DNA from: Phycisphaerae bacterium
GTDB lineage: Bacteria > Planctomycetota > Phycisphaerae > Sedimentisphaerales > Anaerohalosphaeraceae
Reading direction: 5' to 3'
Assembly: GCA_021736615.1 (NCBI GenBank)
Contig: JAIPFN010000183.1
Location: forward strand, 1 to 11,578
DNA length: 11,578 bases
A model generated the notes under the pieces. The model ran no database searches. It was not told where the DNA came from and saw only the letters and a list, made by a program, of their open reading frames with translations. Shown piece after piece: positions 1 through 7,088 of the stretch (positions within the stretch are counted from its first letter, which is position 1; the number at the start of each line of letters is the position of its first letter). The position numbers and the translations under genes are program-made.

Positions 1-830
1 AGGATAAACGTAGTTTCGTTAAGCGGTCTGTCGAAAGGCGCGTTAAGGTCGGCTATAGACTTATAGAAATTGGCCGCGTCCATCTCATGAGCAACACCAT
101 TGGTCGTCGCTACCGGGGCCTCTATCGTACCAAGGTCTATAAGAGCTTCATTGTCATAGAAGTTAAATTTCCACTTTTCAAATTCATTGTTAGGGGCCTT
201 GGTTATATCTTTATAAAACACATCAGAACTTCCGTTGGCCTTGAAATACAGAATCGGCGAGCCGACCTTGACAGTCTCATTGTTTCCCGTAAGAATCTTT
301 TTCCTGTAGAACATATCTGCAAGGACCGGTGCGTTTTGAATGGGGGCACCGGTGGTTTCTGAAACAACACCATTGAAGTTACCTGGGCCGTACAACTGGC
401 TTGGAACGAAAGCGCCGGTATCTTTCAGGTTGACATAAAGCGGCTTACGCCTTGCAAGACTCTTGGCGTCCGTTGTGTAAAGATCGGAACCTGAACCCGC
501 CGCCCACGTCCATTTGCGGGACTGCATGGGTTCAAATCCACGGCTGTCACGACCGACCATTGCTTCGGCGAGGTGCTGGGCACCGGTAAAGTATGGGCCG
601 GTGCCTTTGCGTGTTGATTCCGGAAAGTCCCCGAAGTCCTTGCGGTAGGTCTCCAGGCCGATTTCGAGATTATGGAAAAGCGACTTCTGTTCCAGGTTCT
701 TGGCGATACGCTTGACACCCTGAATACCCGGAACAAGAATTCCGATAAGCATCATGATTATCGCGATAACCACCAGAAGTTCCATAAGAGTAAAACCGGT
801 TCTATCGTTGAAATATTTTTTAATTGCCAT
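1..830 (-). CDS. Large pseudopilin (type II secretion / type IV pilin-like), 3' end missing
   Basis: The reading frame is open from the ATG at 830 to the window edge, giving at least 276 residues with no stop, so it is truncated by the window and not by mutation. The N-terminus MAIKKYFNDRTG|FTLMELLVV is a class III prepilin signal: Gly12 at -1, Phe at +1, Glu17 at +5, then a hydrophobic helix to about residue 32. A long globular domain follows. It parallels the pseudopilin at 1551-2432: both have a FGxxPES motif, a YF/VYTGA...LAEAMVG block, a PILYF/YxA segment and the start of a TTFI/TFI end block. By that comparison about 20-25 residues are missing, probably carrying a SAGKDG...DDI motif. 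It should be processed by a prepilin peptidase and assembled into a pseudopilus in the inner membrane/periplasm. It lies 94 bp downstream of the gspG-like gene, with a composite repeat in the gap. Its subtype (GspH/I/J/K) cannot be assigned. Confidence 0.88.
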   Translation of the reverse strand, partial: MAIKKYFNDRTGFTLMELLVVIAIIMMLIGILVPGIQGVKRIAKNLEQKSLFHNLEIGLETYRKDFGDFPESTRKGTGPYFTGAQHLAEAMVGRDSRGFEPMQSRKWTWAAGSGSDLYTTDAKSLARRKPLYVNLKDTGAFVPSQLYGPGNFNGVVSETTGAPIQNAPVLADMFYRKKILTGNNETVKVGSPILYFKANGSSDVFYKDITKAPNNEFEKWKFNFYDNEALIDLGTIEAPVATTNGVAHEMDAANFYKSIADLNAPFDRPLNETTFI

Positions 831-850
831 TTTTTTCCCTTACTAAAACA

Positions 851-934
851 GCCTCGGCCGCAAGGCCGTTTCCAAAATTCGTAATTCGTAATTAGTAATT
901 AATAATTCTTAAACTGGCCGCAGGTCAGTTTAAG
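851..934. repeat. Composite heptamer/hairpin element, copy 1
   Basis: On the + strand the order is: a GC hairpin at 855-868 (arms CGGCC and GGCCG, loop GCAA); a short spacer; five heptamers at 876-910 (AATTCGT, AATTCGT, AATTAGT, AATTAAT, AATTCTT); and a second hairpin at 908-934 (arms CTTAAACTGGCC and GGTCAGTTTAAG, loop GCA, with one G.U pair in + strand RNA). The second hairpin overlaps the 3' end and TGA stop (925-927) of the gspG-like gene. Read in the gene direction, the GC hairpin is followed by AGGCTGTTTTAG, a poor U-tract, so any terminator activity here is probably weak or leaky. That would fit read-through into the next pseudopilin. Confidence 0.85.
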
Positions 935-1494
935 TTATTTATGTCGTCTTCAGTGCCGTACTTCTTATCCTTGCCGGGCGAACTTATAACACAAAATGTA
1001 TCACCCGAAGAATAGTTGTAACGCAAAGTGTTACCCCAGGCATCGACAAACCGCGGCAGAACTAAATCGGTTTCAATAAAAGTAACTGTGCCTGTGCCGG
1101 GATCAGTATAAGTAACATCAACCGTAAGGACATCACCGGCTGCGTCTCGTGAAGTTATCAGCGAATCGTCGATTGTATTGATCAACCTTTTGCTGTTATA
1201 GCTTTGGCTCAGACGATAATATAAAGCTTCACCGGACCAGCTGGATTCAACAGAACCGGTTTTAATAACAGGAGTACCGCCAAATGAATTGGAAGGCATT
1301 CTCCCTTCGTCCTGGTAGTACTGTTCCACAGCCGTTACGAGAATGTCTATCGTGCTTTTGGTCAGTTTGATATTACCCATTTCTTTGACGTGTTTTCCCA
1401 CACCGAGGACCATGGCGGCAAGGACGGTAATAACCGCGATAACCGTCAGGATCTCGACTATTGAAAAACCTTTTTTACGACAAAGCAAACGCAT
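925..1494 (-). CDS. gspG: GspG-like major pseudopilin
   Basis: The protein has 189 residues from ATG 1494. A TTG six bases upstream (1500) is an alternative start, but ATG was preferred because a GGA lies about ten bases before it. The short leader MRLLCRKKG ends in Gly and is followed by FSIVEILTVIAVITVLAAM, with Glu at +5 of the mature protein: a class III prepilin signal and assembly helix. The C-terminus has an ISSPGKD...YGTEDDI block. This resembles the C-terminal region of GspG, where acidic residues bind calcium and stabilise the major pseudopilin. At 189 aa it is somewhat longer than typical GspG (about 140 aa). The role inferred is the repeating subunit of the pseudopilus. The final residues Leu-Asn and the stop are encoded inside the composite repeat. 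The start is 56 bp after the preceding pseudopilin stop, consistent with one operon. GspG is the best guess; another pseudopilin subtype remains possible. Confidence 0.85.
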   Translation of the reverse strand: MRLLCRKKGFSIVEILTVIAVITVLAAMVLGVGKHVKEMGNIKLTKSTIDILVTAVEQYYQDEGRMPSNSFGGTPVIKTGSVESSWSGEALYYRLSQSYNSKRLINTIDDSLITSRDAAGDVLTVDVTYTDPGTGTVTFIETDLVLPRFVDAWGNTLRYNYSSGDTFCVISSPGKDKKYGTEDDINNLN

Positions 1495-1517
1495 AATCAA
1501 ACAATTCCATTATTACA

Positions 1518-1545
1518 ACTCATGACTAACGACTTACGACTTACG
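1518..1545. repeat. Variant heptamer array, opposite orientation
   Basis: Four units of seven bases read ACTCATG, ACTAACG, ACTTACG, ACTTACG on the + strand. The reverse complement in another phase is AAGTCGT, one base away from the AATTCGT unit of the three composite elements, so this array is inverted relative to them. No flanking hairpins were seen. It lies six bases past the stop of the 1551-2432 pseudopilin and in the leader of the gspG-like gene. Confidence 0.65.
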
Positions 1546-1550
1546 AGATA

Positions 1551-2432
1551 TTATTTTTCTTTATCAAAGTTGTAAATATCGTCGGCATTGCCGTACACGC
1601 CGTCTTTACCGGCAGAGATAAGAATGAATGTCTGGGAACGGTATGGAACATTAGCGTACGTAATCTGATCGTTAATAATTGCAAGATCAAAGGCAGTCGC
1701 ATCGGTCGCATAAGCAAGAGGATGCTGATAGGCGGCATCATCGGGCGTACCGAGAGCGAAAATTTCTTCATTATCCCTGTAGTCAAAGATAGATTTGTCA
1801 GGAATGGTAGAATCCTGAATTTTAAACTTGGTGTCGGCCCTGTAATACAATATAGGCATGCCTGTCTTTTTGCCTTCGACCGTACCGGTGCGACGTTTGG
1901 CGTAACTGTCACAAAGGACATAATTGGTTTCTGTGAATGAACCGGTTTTGGCGCCGTATATTTCTTCCATCATAAAAGCGTTGGATTTTTCAAGGTCAAC
2001 ATAACGATCTTCTCTGTCGTCAATAGTGGTCGCAACATAAAGATCAATTAGACCACCGCCGCCAAGCGGGTCAAGTCCCTGTCCGTCTGCTTTAAACTCT
2101 GACGCCGAGTGGAAACCCATCAAGTCAAGTCCGACCATTGCTTCGGCCAGCTTGTTAGCACCTGTATAAACCGTATCGCGTGCGACTTTAGGGATGTTAT
2201 ACTGATTGTCGTTAGATTCGGGGTAATTTCCGAACTCTGTCTTAAACAGTTCCAGCCCGACGTTAATTCCGTGGAACTGAGCCTTTTGCTGGAGGTCCTG
2301 TGCCGTGTCATGCACAAGGCCCAGTGCCGGCACGAGCAGTCCGATTAGTATGGCGATAACAGCCATAACAGTGAGCAGCTCAACAATAGTAAAAGCCGCT
2401 CTTTCGCCCATCTGGTTAACATTCTTCATCAT
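1551..2432 (-). CDS. Large pseudopilin, 293 residues
   Basis: The prepilin signal is MMKNVNQMGERAA|FTIVELL: Ala13 rather than the usual Gly at -1, Phe at +1, Glu18 at +5, then a hydrophobic helix to about residue 40. The globular part is long and carries FGNYPES (about 72-78), YTGANKLAEAMVG, PILYYRA and a C-terminal TFILISAGKDG...NADDI block like that of the neighbouring GspG-like protein. It is clearly paralogous to the pseudopilin at 830-1. Such a size suggests a minor or specialised pseudopilin, but no GspH/I/J/K subtype is recognisable. AGGA four to five bases before the first ATG supports a start at 2432 or 2429. It follows gspF by 75 bp and precedes the gspG-like gene by 56 bp, so co-transcription is likely. 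The protein would sit in the inner membrane until pulled into a pseudopilus. Confidence 0.87.
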   Translation of the reverse strand: MMKNVNQMGERAAFTIVELLTVMAVIAILIGLLVPALGLVHDTAQDLQQKAQFHGINVGLELFKTEFGNYPESNDNQYNIPKVARDTVYTGANKLAEAMVGLDLMGFHSASEFKADGQGLDPLGGGGLIDLYVATTIDDREDRYVDLEKSNAFMMEEIYGAKTGSFTETNYVLCDSYAKRRTGTVEGKKTGMPILYYRADTKFKIQDSTIPDKSIFDYRDNEEIFALGTPDDAAYQHPLAYATDATAFDLAIINDQITYANVPYRSQTFILISAGKDGVYGNADDIYNFDKEK

Positions 2433-2482
2433 TTATTCCTTTCCAACAGGTTATTAAAAAACTTTCCGGTTAACAAATTATT

Positions 2483-2496
2483 CGCAAATTCTTGCG
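2483..2496 (-). other. Small hairpin between gspF and pseudopilin gene
   Basis: Arms CGCAA and TTGCG enclose a four-base loop in the 75-bp gap after gspF. In the gene direction a TTTTTT run follows only about 20 bases later, so this is not a standard intrinsic terminator. It could be an mRNA processing or stability hairpin within the operon, or chance. Confidence 0.3.
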
Positions 2497-2507
2497 TTAT
2501 TTACATT

Positions 2508-3761
2508 TTACATTAAAGCGGTGATGATCGAGATGATCGGCAGGAACATCGCGATAACGATCGTTCCGACCATACCACCGAGAAACAGGATCATAATAGG
2601 CTCGAGCATACTCATCAAAGACGAGACGAGTACGTCGGCTTCTTCGTCGAAGTTGTTAGCGATCTTTTCGAGCATCTTATCGAGGTCACCGGTCTCTTCG
2701 CCGACGTCGACCATATTAACTACCAGCGAGTCCACCGTCTTGGAGGCCCTCAGCGGATTGGCAAAAGTATCGCCCTGCCGGATCGAGTGATGCACCTTTT
2801 CGAGCATACGTGCGTAAACCTCGTTACCGGAAGTATCGCGGGCGATATTGATCGCTTCAAGAATAGGAACACCGGCACTGATAAGCGTACCAAGCGTCCG
2901 CGTCCACCTGGCGACGGAAACCTTATAAGATATATTCTTAATTACAGGCGTATGCAGCTTCATTTGGTCCATCACATAACGGCCCGTAGCGAACTGCTTG
3001 ATAAACTTTACAATACTGAGGATCACGAAAGGCGTTATTATGACTATACCGGCATTAACACCCTTACGGCCGATCAGCCAGTCACTGATCCCAACGAGTT
3101 TCATTGTCAGCCAGGGCAGTTTCGCACCGTCGCCCATATCGTTAAGAACGTCAGCAAAGGTCGGGATAATAAAGATCATAAGCCCGAGAACGATAGCGAT
3201 AGCCGCCGTCATTACCACAACAGGATAAACCATCGCACCTTTGACTTTTGCTTTGAGCCGTTCGGCCTTTTCCATAAAGTCGGCTAGACGGGCGAGAATA
3301 ATATCCAGAACACCGCCGACCTCACCGGCTGCGACCATGTTGACAAACAAATGGTTGAATACCTTAGGGTGTTTGCCAAGAGCCTCCGAAAGCGTAGAAC
3401 CGCCTTCGATGTCTTCGGCGAGAAACCCGATAACCCTTTTTAAGGTGCCCGGCTTTTGCTGCTGTTCGAGAATCCTCAGCGAACGAAGGATAGCAAGACC
3501 GGCGTCCTGCAGAGTAGACAACTGACGGGCAAACTGGCAAATAAGCTTGGTCTTTACCTTACGGCCGACGCCCTTGCGTTTCGATGTCCTTGAAGACGTC
3601 GTAGCCTTGACCTTTTTCGCACCGCCCTTGGCACGAACCTTCGTAGGGAAAAGGCCCTTATTGCGGATCTTGCTGATAGCCTCTTTATTACTGAGAGCCT
3701 CGATATCAGCTTTTACCTCTTTACCCTGTGCATCCAGTGCTTCATATATAAACGTAGGCAT
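2508..3761 (-). CDS. gspF: Type II secretion / type IV pilus inner-membrane platform protein GspF
   Basis: At 417 residues this is a full-length GspF/PilC-family protein. An N-terminal cytoplasmic segment (1-45, starting MPTFIYEALDAQGKEV) and a very basic linker (about 46-72, rich in Lys/Arg/Ser/Thr) lead into two T2SSF domains at about 74-198 and 278-400. Each domain has its characteristic acidic-glycine motif: AGEVGG at 145-150 and VGEETGDLD at 353-361. Three membrane helices are visible at about 177-199, 235-252 and 386-409. GspF is the polytopic platform coupling the cytoplasmic ATPase to pseudopilin extraction. GGAGG at 3768-3772 lies six bases before the ATG, the strongest ribosome-binding site in the window. 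It follows the second gspE by 176 bp (with a composite repeat between) and precedes the pseudopilins. It is the only platform gene seen, so both GspE-type ATPases may use it. Confidence 0.96.
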   Translation of the reverse strand: MPTFIYEALDAQGKEVKADIEALSNKEAISKIRNKGLFPTKVRAKGGAKKVKATTSSRTSKRKGVGRKVKTKLICQFARQLSTLQDAGLAILRSLRILEQQQKPGTLKRVIGFLAEDIEGGSTLSEALGKHPKVFNHLFVNMVAAGEVGGVLDIILARLADFMEKAERLKAKVKGAMVYPVVVMTAAIAIVLGLMIFIIPTFADVLNDMGDGAKLPWLTMKLVGISDWLIGRKGVNAGIVIITPFVILSIVKFIKQFATGRYVMDQMKLHTPVIKNISYKVSVARWTRTLGTLISAGVPILEAINIARDTSGNEVYARMLEKVHHSIRQGDTFANPLRASKTVDSLVVNMVDVGEETGDLDKMLEKIANNFDEEADVLVSSLMSMLEPIMILFLGGMVGTIVIAMFLPIISIITALM

Positions 3762-3851
3762 TTTAAACCTCCAAACCGCAAGTCACTTCAGGATATCCCC
3801 CCGAAGAGCTTAGCATAAAAGTAATATAATGTTTAGATGCCATAATAAATT

Positions 3852-3936
3852 AGCTCGCCCGTCAGGGCGAATCTTCAATTCGTAATTCATAATTCGTAAT
3901 TTATAATTCTCAAACTGGCCAATCGGTCAGTTTGAG
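3852..3936. repeat. Composite heptamer/hairpin element, copy 2
   Basis: The + strand holds a GC hairpin at 3855-3870 (arms TCGCCC and GGGCGA, loop GTCA), six spacer bases, five heptamers at 3877-3911 (AATTCGT, AATTCAT, AATTCGT, AATTTAT, AATTCTC), then a hairpin at 3909-3936 (arms CTCAAACTGGCC and GGTCAGTTTGAG, loop AATC). Compared with copies 1 and 3, GGCC/GGCC becomes GCCC/GGGC in the first stem. Compared with copy 1, CTT/AAG becomes CTC/GAG in the second. Both are paired changes that keep the stems. The element begins one base after the gspE stop codon in the gene direction. No U-tract follows the GC hairpin, so it is probably not a strong terminator. Confidence 0.85.
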
Positions 3937-3937
3937 C

Positions 3938-5689
3938 CTAGCTGTCATCGGTCGCTATTGTCTCGCGTGCAACTTCCTCGAAAGTCGTAATACCTTCAAA
4001 TATTGCGTTAATACCATTTTCACGCAGAAGCGTCATGCCGTTTTTCCTCGCCGCATCGCGCAATACGTTCGTCGATGCCTGATTCATGATCAGGTCGCGA
4101 ATCTCATCGGTAAATGTCATTATCTCGTATAAACCCAGACGGCCCCTGTAACCGGTCTTGTTGCACAGATCACAACCGGCACCGTAATAGAACGTCTTGC
4201 CCTCGACATCTTCGGGAAGAAGACCAACTTCCATAAGCTCTTCTTCCTGCGGAACATACTCACGCTTGCAGTTGGTACATATCTTACGAACCAGACGCTG
4301 AGCTATTATACCTTCCAGCGACGCGGTAATAAGGAACGTCTCCAGACCAAGGTCGATAAGCCTTGCTATGGTACTCGGAGCGTCATTGGTATGAAGCGTC
4401 GTAAACACAAGGTGACCGGTAAGAGATGCCTGAATAGATATCTCGGCGGTTTCGAGGTCACGAATTTCACCGACCATGACAACATCCGGGTCCTGACGCA
4501 GAATAGCGCGAAGACACTTGGCAAAAGTAAGCCCGATATCCGGAAGTATCTGCACCTGGATAAGCCCGTCAATATCATACTCGACCGGGTTTTCCGTGGT
4601 AATTATCTTTGTCTCCTTGTCGTTAAGTTCCTTCAGAGCCGAATAAAGCGTAGTCGTCTTACCGCAACCGGTAGGCCCGGTAACCACAACGATACCGTTA
4701 GGCTTATGGATAAGGCTGTTGACAATGGCCTGGTCACGTTCACGCAAACCAAGCTTTGTAAGATCAAGTTCCACCTGTGACCTGTCAAGAACACGAAGAA
4801 CAACGCTTTCACCGAACATCGTCGGCAAAATACTTACACGAAGGTCGACGGGTCTGCCCTGAACGACCAGAGCGATTCTGCCGTCCTGAGGAAGACGACG
4901 CTCTGCGATATCCAGGTCGGCCATAACCTTGATTCTCGAACTGATAGCAACTGCGATATGACGCGGCGGCGGAACCATTTCGTAAAGAACGCCGTCGATG
5001 CGATAACGCATCTTATACTCGTTCTCGAATGGCTCAAAGTGAATATCGGCGGCCTTGTCCTGGATCGCCTGGAGCAATACCAGGTTCAGAAGTTTTTTCA
5101 CGGGATTTGAATCTGCCAGTTCTTTAAGTTCATCAAGGTCAATACTGGCGTCACGTCCCTCGAACTGATTAAGAGTGAAATCGTCCTCGATCTCGCCGAT
5201 CAAATCGTTGATACTGCCGTCTGCTTCGGCATAATACCTGGCAAGTGCCGCCTCGATAGCCGACTCCGAAGAAACCTTGGCAGTTACCGGCATTCCAAGA
5301 AGAGTAGTAAGATCATCGGTCGCCCGGAAGTTATCGGGACTGTCAATAGCAACGGTAAGTTCGTTTCTCGATGCGTCATGAGCAATCGGAATTACACGGT
5401 AATTATTTGCCATCTGCGACTGAAGCATCGCGATAATGTCGGAAGGAATTTCCATGGAATCAAGATCTACATACTCCATCCCACGCTGGCCGGCAAGAGC
5501 CACAAGCAGTTGTTGTTCGTTAATGAGACCTTTCTCCATCATAATCTCACCGAGCTTCTTCTTGCCGGGATCTTTCTGCTGGAGCTTTAGACATGCATGA
5601 ACCTTATCTCTTGTCAGAACCCTCATCTTAATAAGGATACGACCGAGCGGACGGCCCTTTAACTGGCGAACTGGAGGTGTCTTAACCAT
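3938..5689 (-). CDS. gspE: GspE/PilB-type assembly ATPase, second copy, adjacent to gspF
   Basis: This 583-residue hexameric secretion/pilus assembly ATPase is expected at the cytoplasmic face, working on GspF. The N-terminal region has two MshEN-like repeats at residues 14-37 and 45-68. The first carries Pro for Arg and Arg for a conserved Gly; the second keeps KLG...G...L...L..Q. MshEN domains in this family bind c-di-GMP. The catalytic core shows Walker A GPTGCGKT at 338-345 (Cys where Ser is common), an Asp-box region with TTENPVEY (usually EDP), Walker B DVVMVGEIRD at 402-411 and His box HLVFTTLHT at 426-434. Zinc-site cysteines are at 471/474 and 506/509. It is complete and near usual length. 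AGGTGA lies just before the ATG and a strong promoter lies upstream, so this gene probably heads the gspE-gspF-pseudopilin transcript. Confidence 0.96.
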   Translation of the reverse strand: MVKTPPVRQLKGRPLGRILIKMRVLTRDKVHACLKLQQKDPGKKKLGEIMMEKGLINEQQLLVALAGQRGMEYVDLDSMEIPSDIIAMLQSQMANNYRVIPIAHDASRNELTVAIDSPDNFRATDDLTTLLGMPVTAKVSSESAIEAALARYYAEADGSINDLIGEIEDDFTLNQFEGRDASIDLDELKELADSNPVKKLLNLVLLQAIQDKAADIHFEPFENEYKMRYRIDGVLYEMVPPPRHIAVAISSRIKVMADLDIAERRLPQDGRIALVVQGRPVDLRVSILPTMFGESVVLRVLDRSQVELDLTKLGLRERDQAIVNSLIHKPNGIVVVTGPTGCGKTTTLYSALKELNDKETKIITTENPVEYDIDGLIQVQILPDIGLTFAKCLRAILRQDPDVVMVGEIRDLETAEISIQASLTGHLVFTTLHTNDAPSTIARLIDLGLETFLITASLEGIIAQRLVRKICTNCKREYVPQEEELMEVGLLPEDVEGKTFYYGAGCDLCNKTGYRGRLGLYEIMTFTDEIRDLIMNQASTNVLRDAARKNGMTLLRENGINAIFEGITTFEEVARETIATDDS

Positions 5690-5746
5690 TTACTTCACCT
5701 GTACAAATTTGACATTGAGGCACATCAAATCCTTTCATTCAAATAA

Positions 5747-5775
5747 ATTATATCACCATAACGCTTGGATTTCAA
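5747..5775 (-). promoter_or_regulatory. Near-consensus sigma-70-type promoter for gspE (second copy) operon
   Basis: On the minus strand a -35 box TTGAAA (5770-5775) and a perfect -10 box TATAAT (5747-5752) are separated by exactly 17 bases. Transcription should start near 5740, leaving a leader of about 50 bases before the ATG at 5689. That leader contains an inverted repeat (ATTTGA and TCAAAT arms at 5725-5730 and 5707-5712, 12-base loop) close to the ribosome-binding site. The rest of the 206-bp gap (5776-5895) shows no other gene or clear terminator. Confidence 0.75.
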
Positions 5776-5895
5776 GCTAATTACGTAATAGACACCCGGT
5801 AAACAGGACGTGTTCGGCATTACGTGTGGCGACAAAACTGAGTGCATAACCTTAATAATTCTCAATAACACAAACTAAACCGCCCCGAAAACCGA

Positions 5896-7020
5896 TTAAC
5901 CGCCAATGATCGGACCATAATCATTATCATCTCCAGTAACACCCTCCTTCTTGTCCTTTGCGTCGGCTTTTTCAAGCATAACGGCGGGATTCCTGGACTT
6001 ATCAAGGAGTTCGGTTTTAGATATTTTCCCGGCATCGTAAAGCTCCCAAAGATGGTCATCAAGAAGCTGCATACCAAGTTTTTTACCGGTCTGAATGCTT
6101 GATTCGATACGATACGTCTTATTTTCACGAATCAGGTTAGCGATAGCCGGCGTAACGACCATAAATTCAAACGCCGCCGCCCTGCCTTTACCTGTTTTAA
6201 GCGGACAAAGAGTCTGACTCAGTACAGCGATAAGGTTTGTCGACAACTGTACCCGGATCTGTTCCTGCTGATTAACAGGGAAAGCGTCGATAAGTCTTGT
6301 GATCGTACCCTGACAACCAGTCGTATGGAGAGTCCCGAATACAAGGTGACCAGTTTCAGCGGCGGATATGGCGGCTTCGATAGTTTCGAGGTCCCGAAGC
6401 TCACCAACGAGAATGACGTCCGGGTCCTGACGCAAAGCACGTCTTAGGGCCTCTGAAAATGTGGTTACGTCCAGACCTACTTCACGCTGATTAACGATTG
6501 ATTTTTTGTGATAATGGAAAAATTCGATCGGCTCTTCAACCGTGATAATGTGATGGTCCATTGATTCGTTGATGAAATTGATCATACTGGCAAGGGTTGT
6601 ACTTTTACCACTACCGGTCGGACCTGTTACGAGGAAAAGCCCTCTTGGCCTTCTGCAAAGAGAAGCACATATCTTGGGCAGACCGAGTTGCTCAAAGGTT
6701 AGCAAACCAGCCGGGATAAGACGCAAAACAAGAGAAATGTTACCTCTCTGCCTGAACACGGAGGTTCGAAAACGGCCCGCGTCGCCGAAAGCAAATCCAA
6801 AGTCAGTACTGCCGCCTTCCTGAAGTTCCTGCTGGTTCTTTTCAGGAGTAATACTCTTCATTAAAGAAGTTGTATCGTCCGGACCAAGAACCTTGGTATC
6901 CAGCGAGCGGAGATGTCCGCTTATCCTGAGAACCGGCGGGCGACCTACGACAAGGTGTAAATCCGAACCACCCATTTTAATACAGGCTTCCAAAAGCCTG
7001 TCAATATGCAGCATTGCCAT
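5896..7020 (-). CDS. pilT: PilT twitching-motility / retraction ATPase
   Basis: This 374-residue ATPase of the PilT family powers pilus or pseudopilus retraction from the cytoplasmic side. The start MAMLHIDRLL..ACIKMGGSDLHL is typical for PilT and lacks the MshEN/N1 domain of GspE. Visible motifs are Walker A GPTGSGKS at 133-140, Asp box TVEEPIEF near 160-167, Walker B DVILVGELRD at 201-210 and His box HLVFGTLHT at 225-233. The late motif AIANLIRE at 292-299 differs from the PilT-specific AIRNLIRE by one residue (Ala for Arg). There are no CxxC zinc sites, which supports PilT over PilB/GspE. The last 30 residues form a charged, acidic, glycine-rich tail. AGGA about seven bases before the first ATG supports the start. 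It lies 68 bp after the first gspE and 206 bp before the second. Confidence 0.95.
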   Translation of the reverse strand: MAMLHIDRLLEACIKMGGSDLHLVVGRPPVLRISGHLRSLDTKVLGPDDTTSLMKSITPEKNQQELQEGGSTDFGFAFGDAGRFRTSVFRQRGNISLVLRLIPAGLLTFEQLGLPKICASLCRRPRGLFLVTGPTGSGKSTTLASMINFINESMDHHIITVEEPIEFFHYHKKSIVNQREVGLDVTTFSEALRRALRQDPDVILVGELRDLETIEAAISAAETGHLVFGTLHTTGCQGTITRLIDAFPVNQQEQIRVQLSTNLIAVLSQTLCPLKTGKGRAAAFEFMVVTPAIANLIRENKTYRIESSIQTGKKLGMQLLDDHLWELYDAGKISKTELLDKSRNPAVMLEKADAKDKKEGVTGDDNDYGPIIGG

Positions 7021-7034
7021 TTGATTATCCTAAA

Positions 7035-7081
7035 CAAAAAAACTAATAAAAATTTCGCCCTGACAACATCCGTTTAAGGCG
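7035..7081 (-). terminator. Possible weak terminator or attenuator between gspE and pilT
   Basis: In the gene direction, arms CGCCTT and AGGGCG (7076-7081 and 7056-7061, one G.U pair) enclose a 14-base loop. They are followed by AAATTTTT, then a TTTTTTT run at about 7035-7041. The stem is short and the loop long, so this may only reduce transcription into pilT. No separate pilT promoter was identified. Confidence 0.35.
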
Positions 7082-7088
7082 TTGTTCT

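Noticed and set aside
87..362. + strand open frame near the left edge
   Set aside because: It lies entirely over the truncated pseudopilin on the minus strand, which has a signal peptide and paralogy support.
876..910. CRISPR array
   Set aside because: The seven-base units are directly adjacent with no spacers, and no cas genes are present.
5851..5886. Possible decayed copy of the composite element after pilT (TTAATAATTCTCAA, then AAACTAAACCG)
   Set aside because: Only fragments resemble the heptamer/hairpin junction; no hairpin arms or repeat period are preserved.
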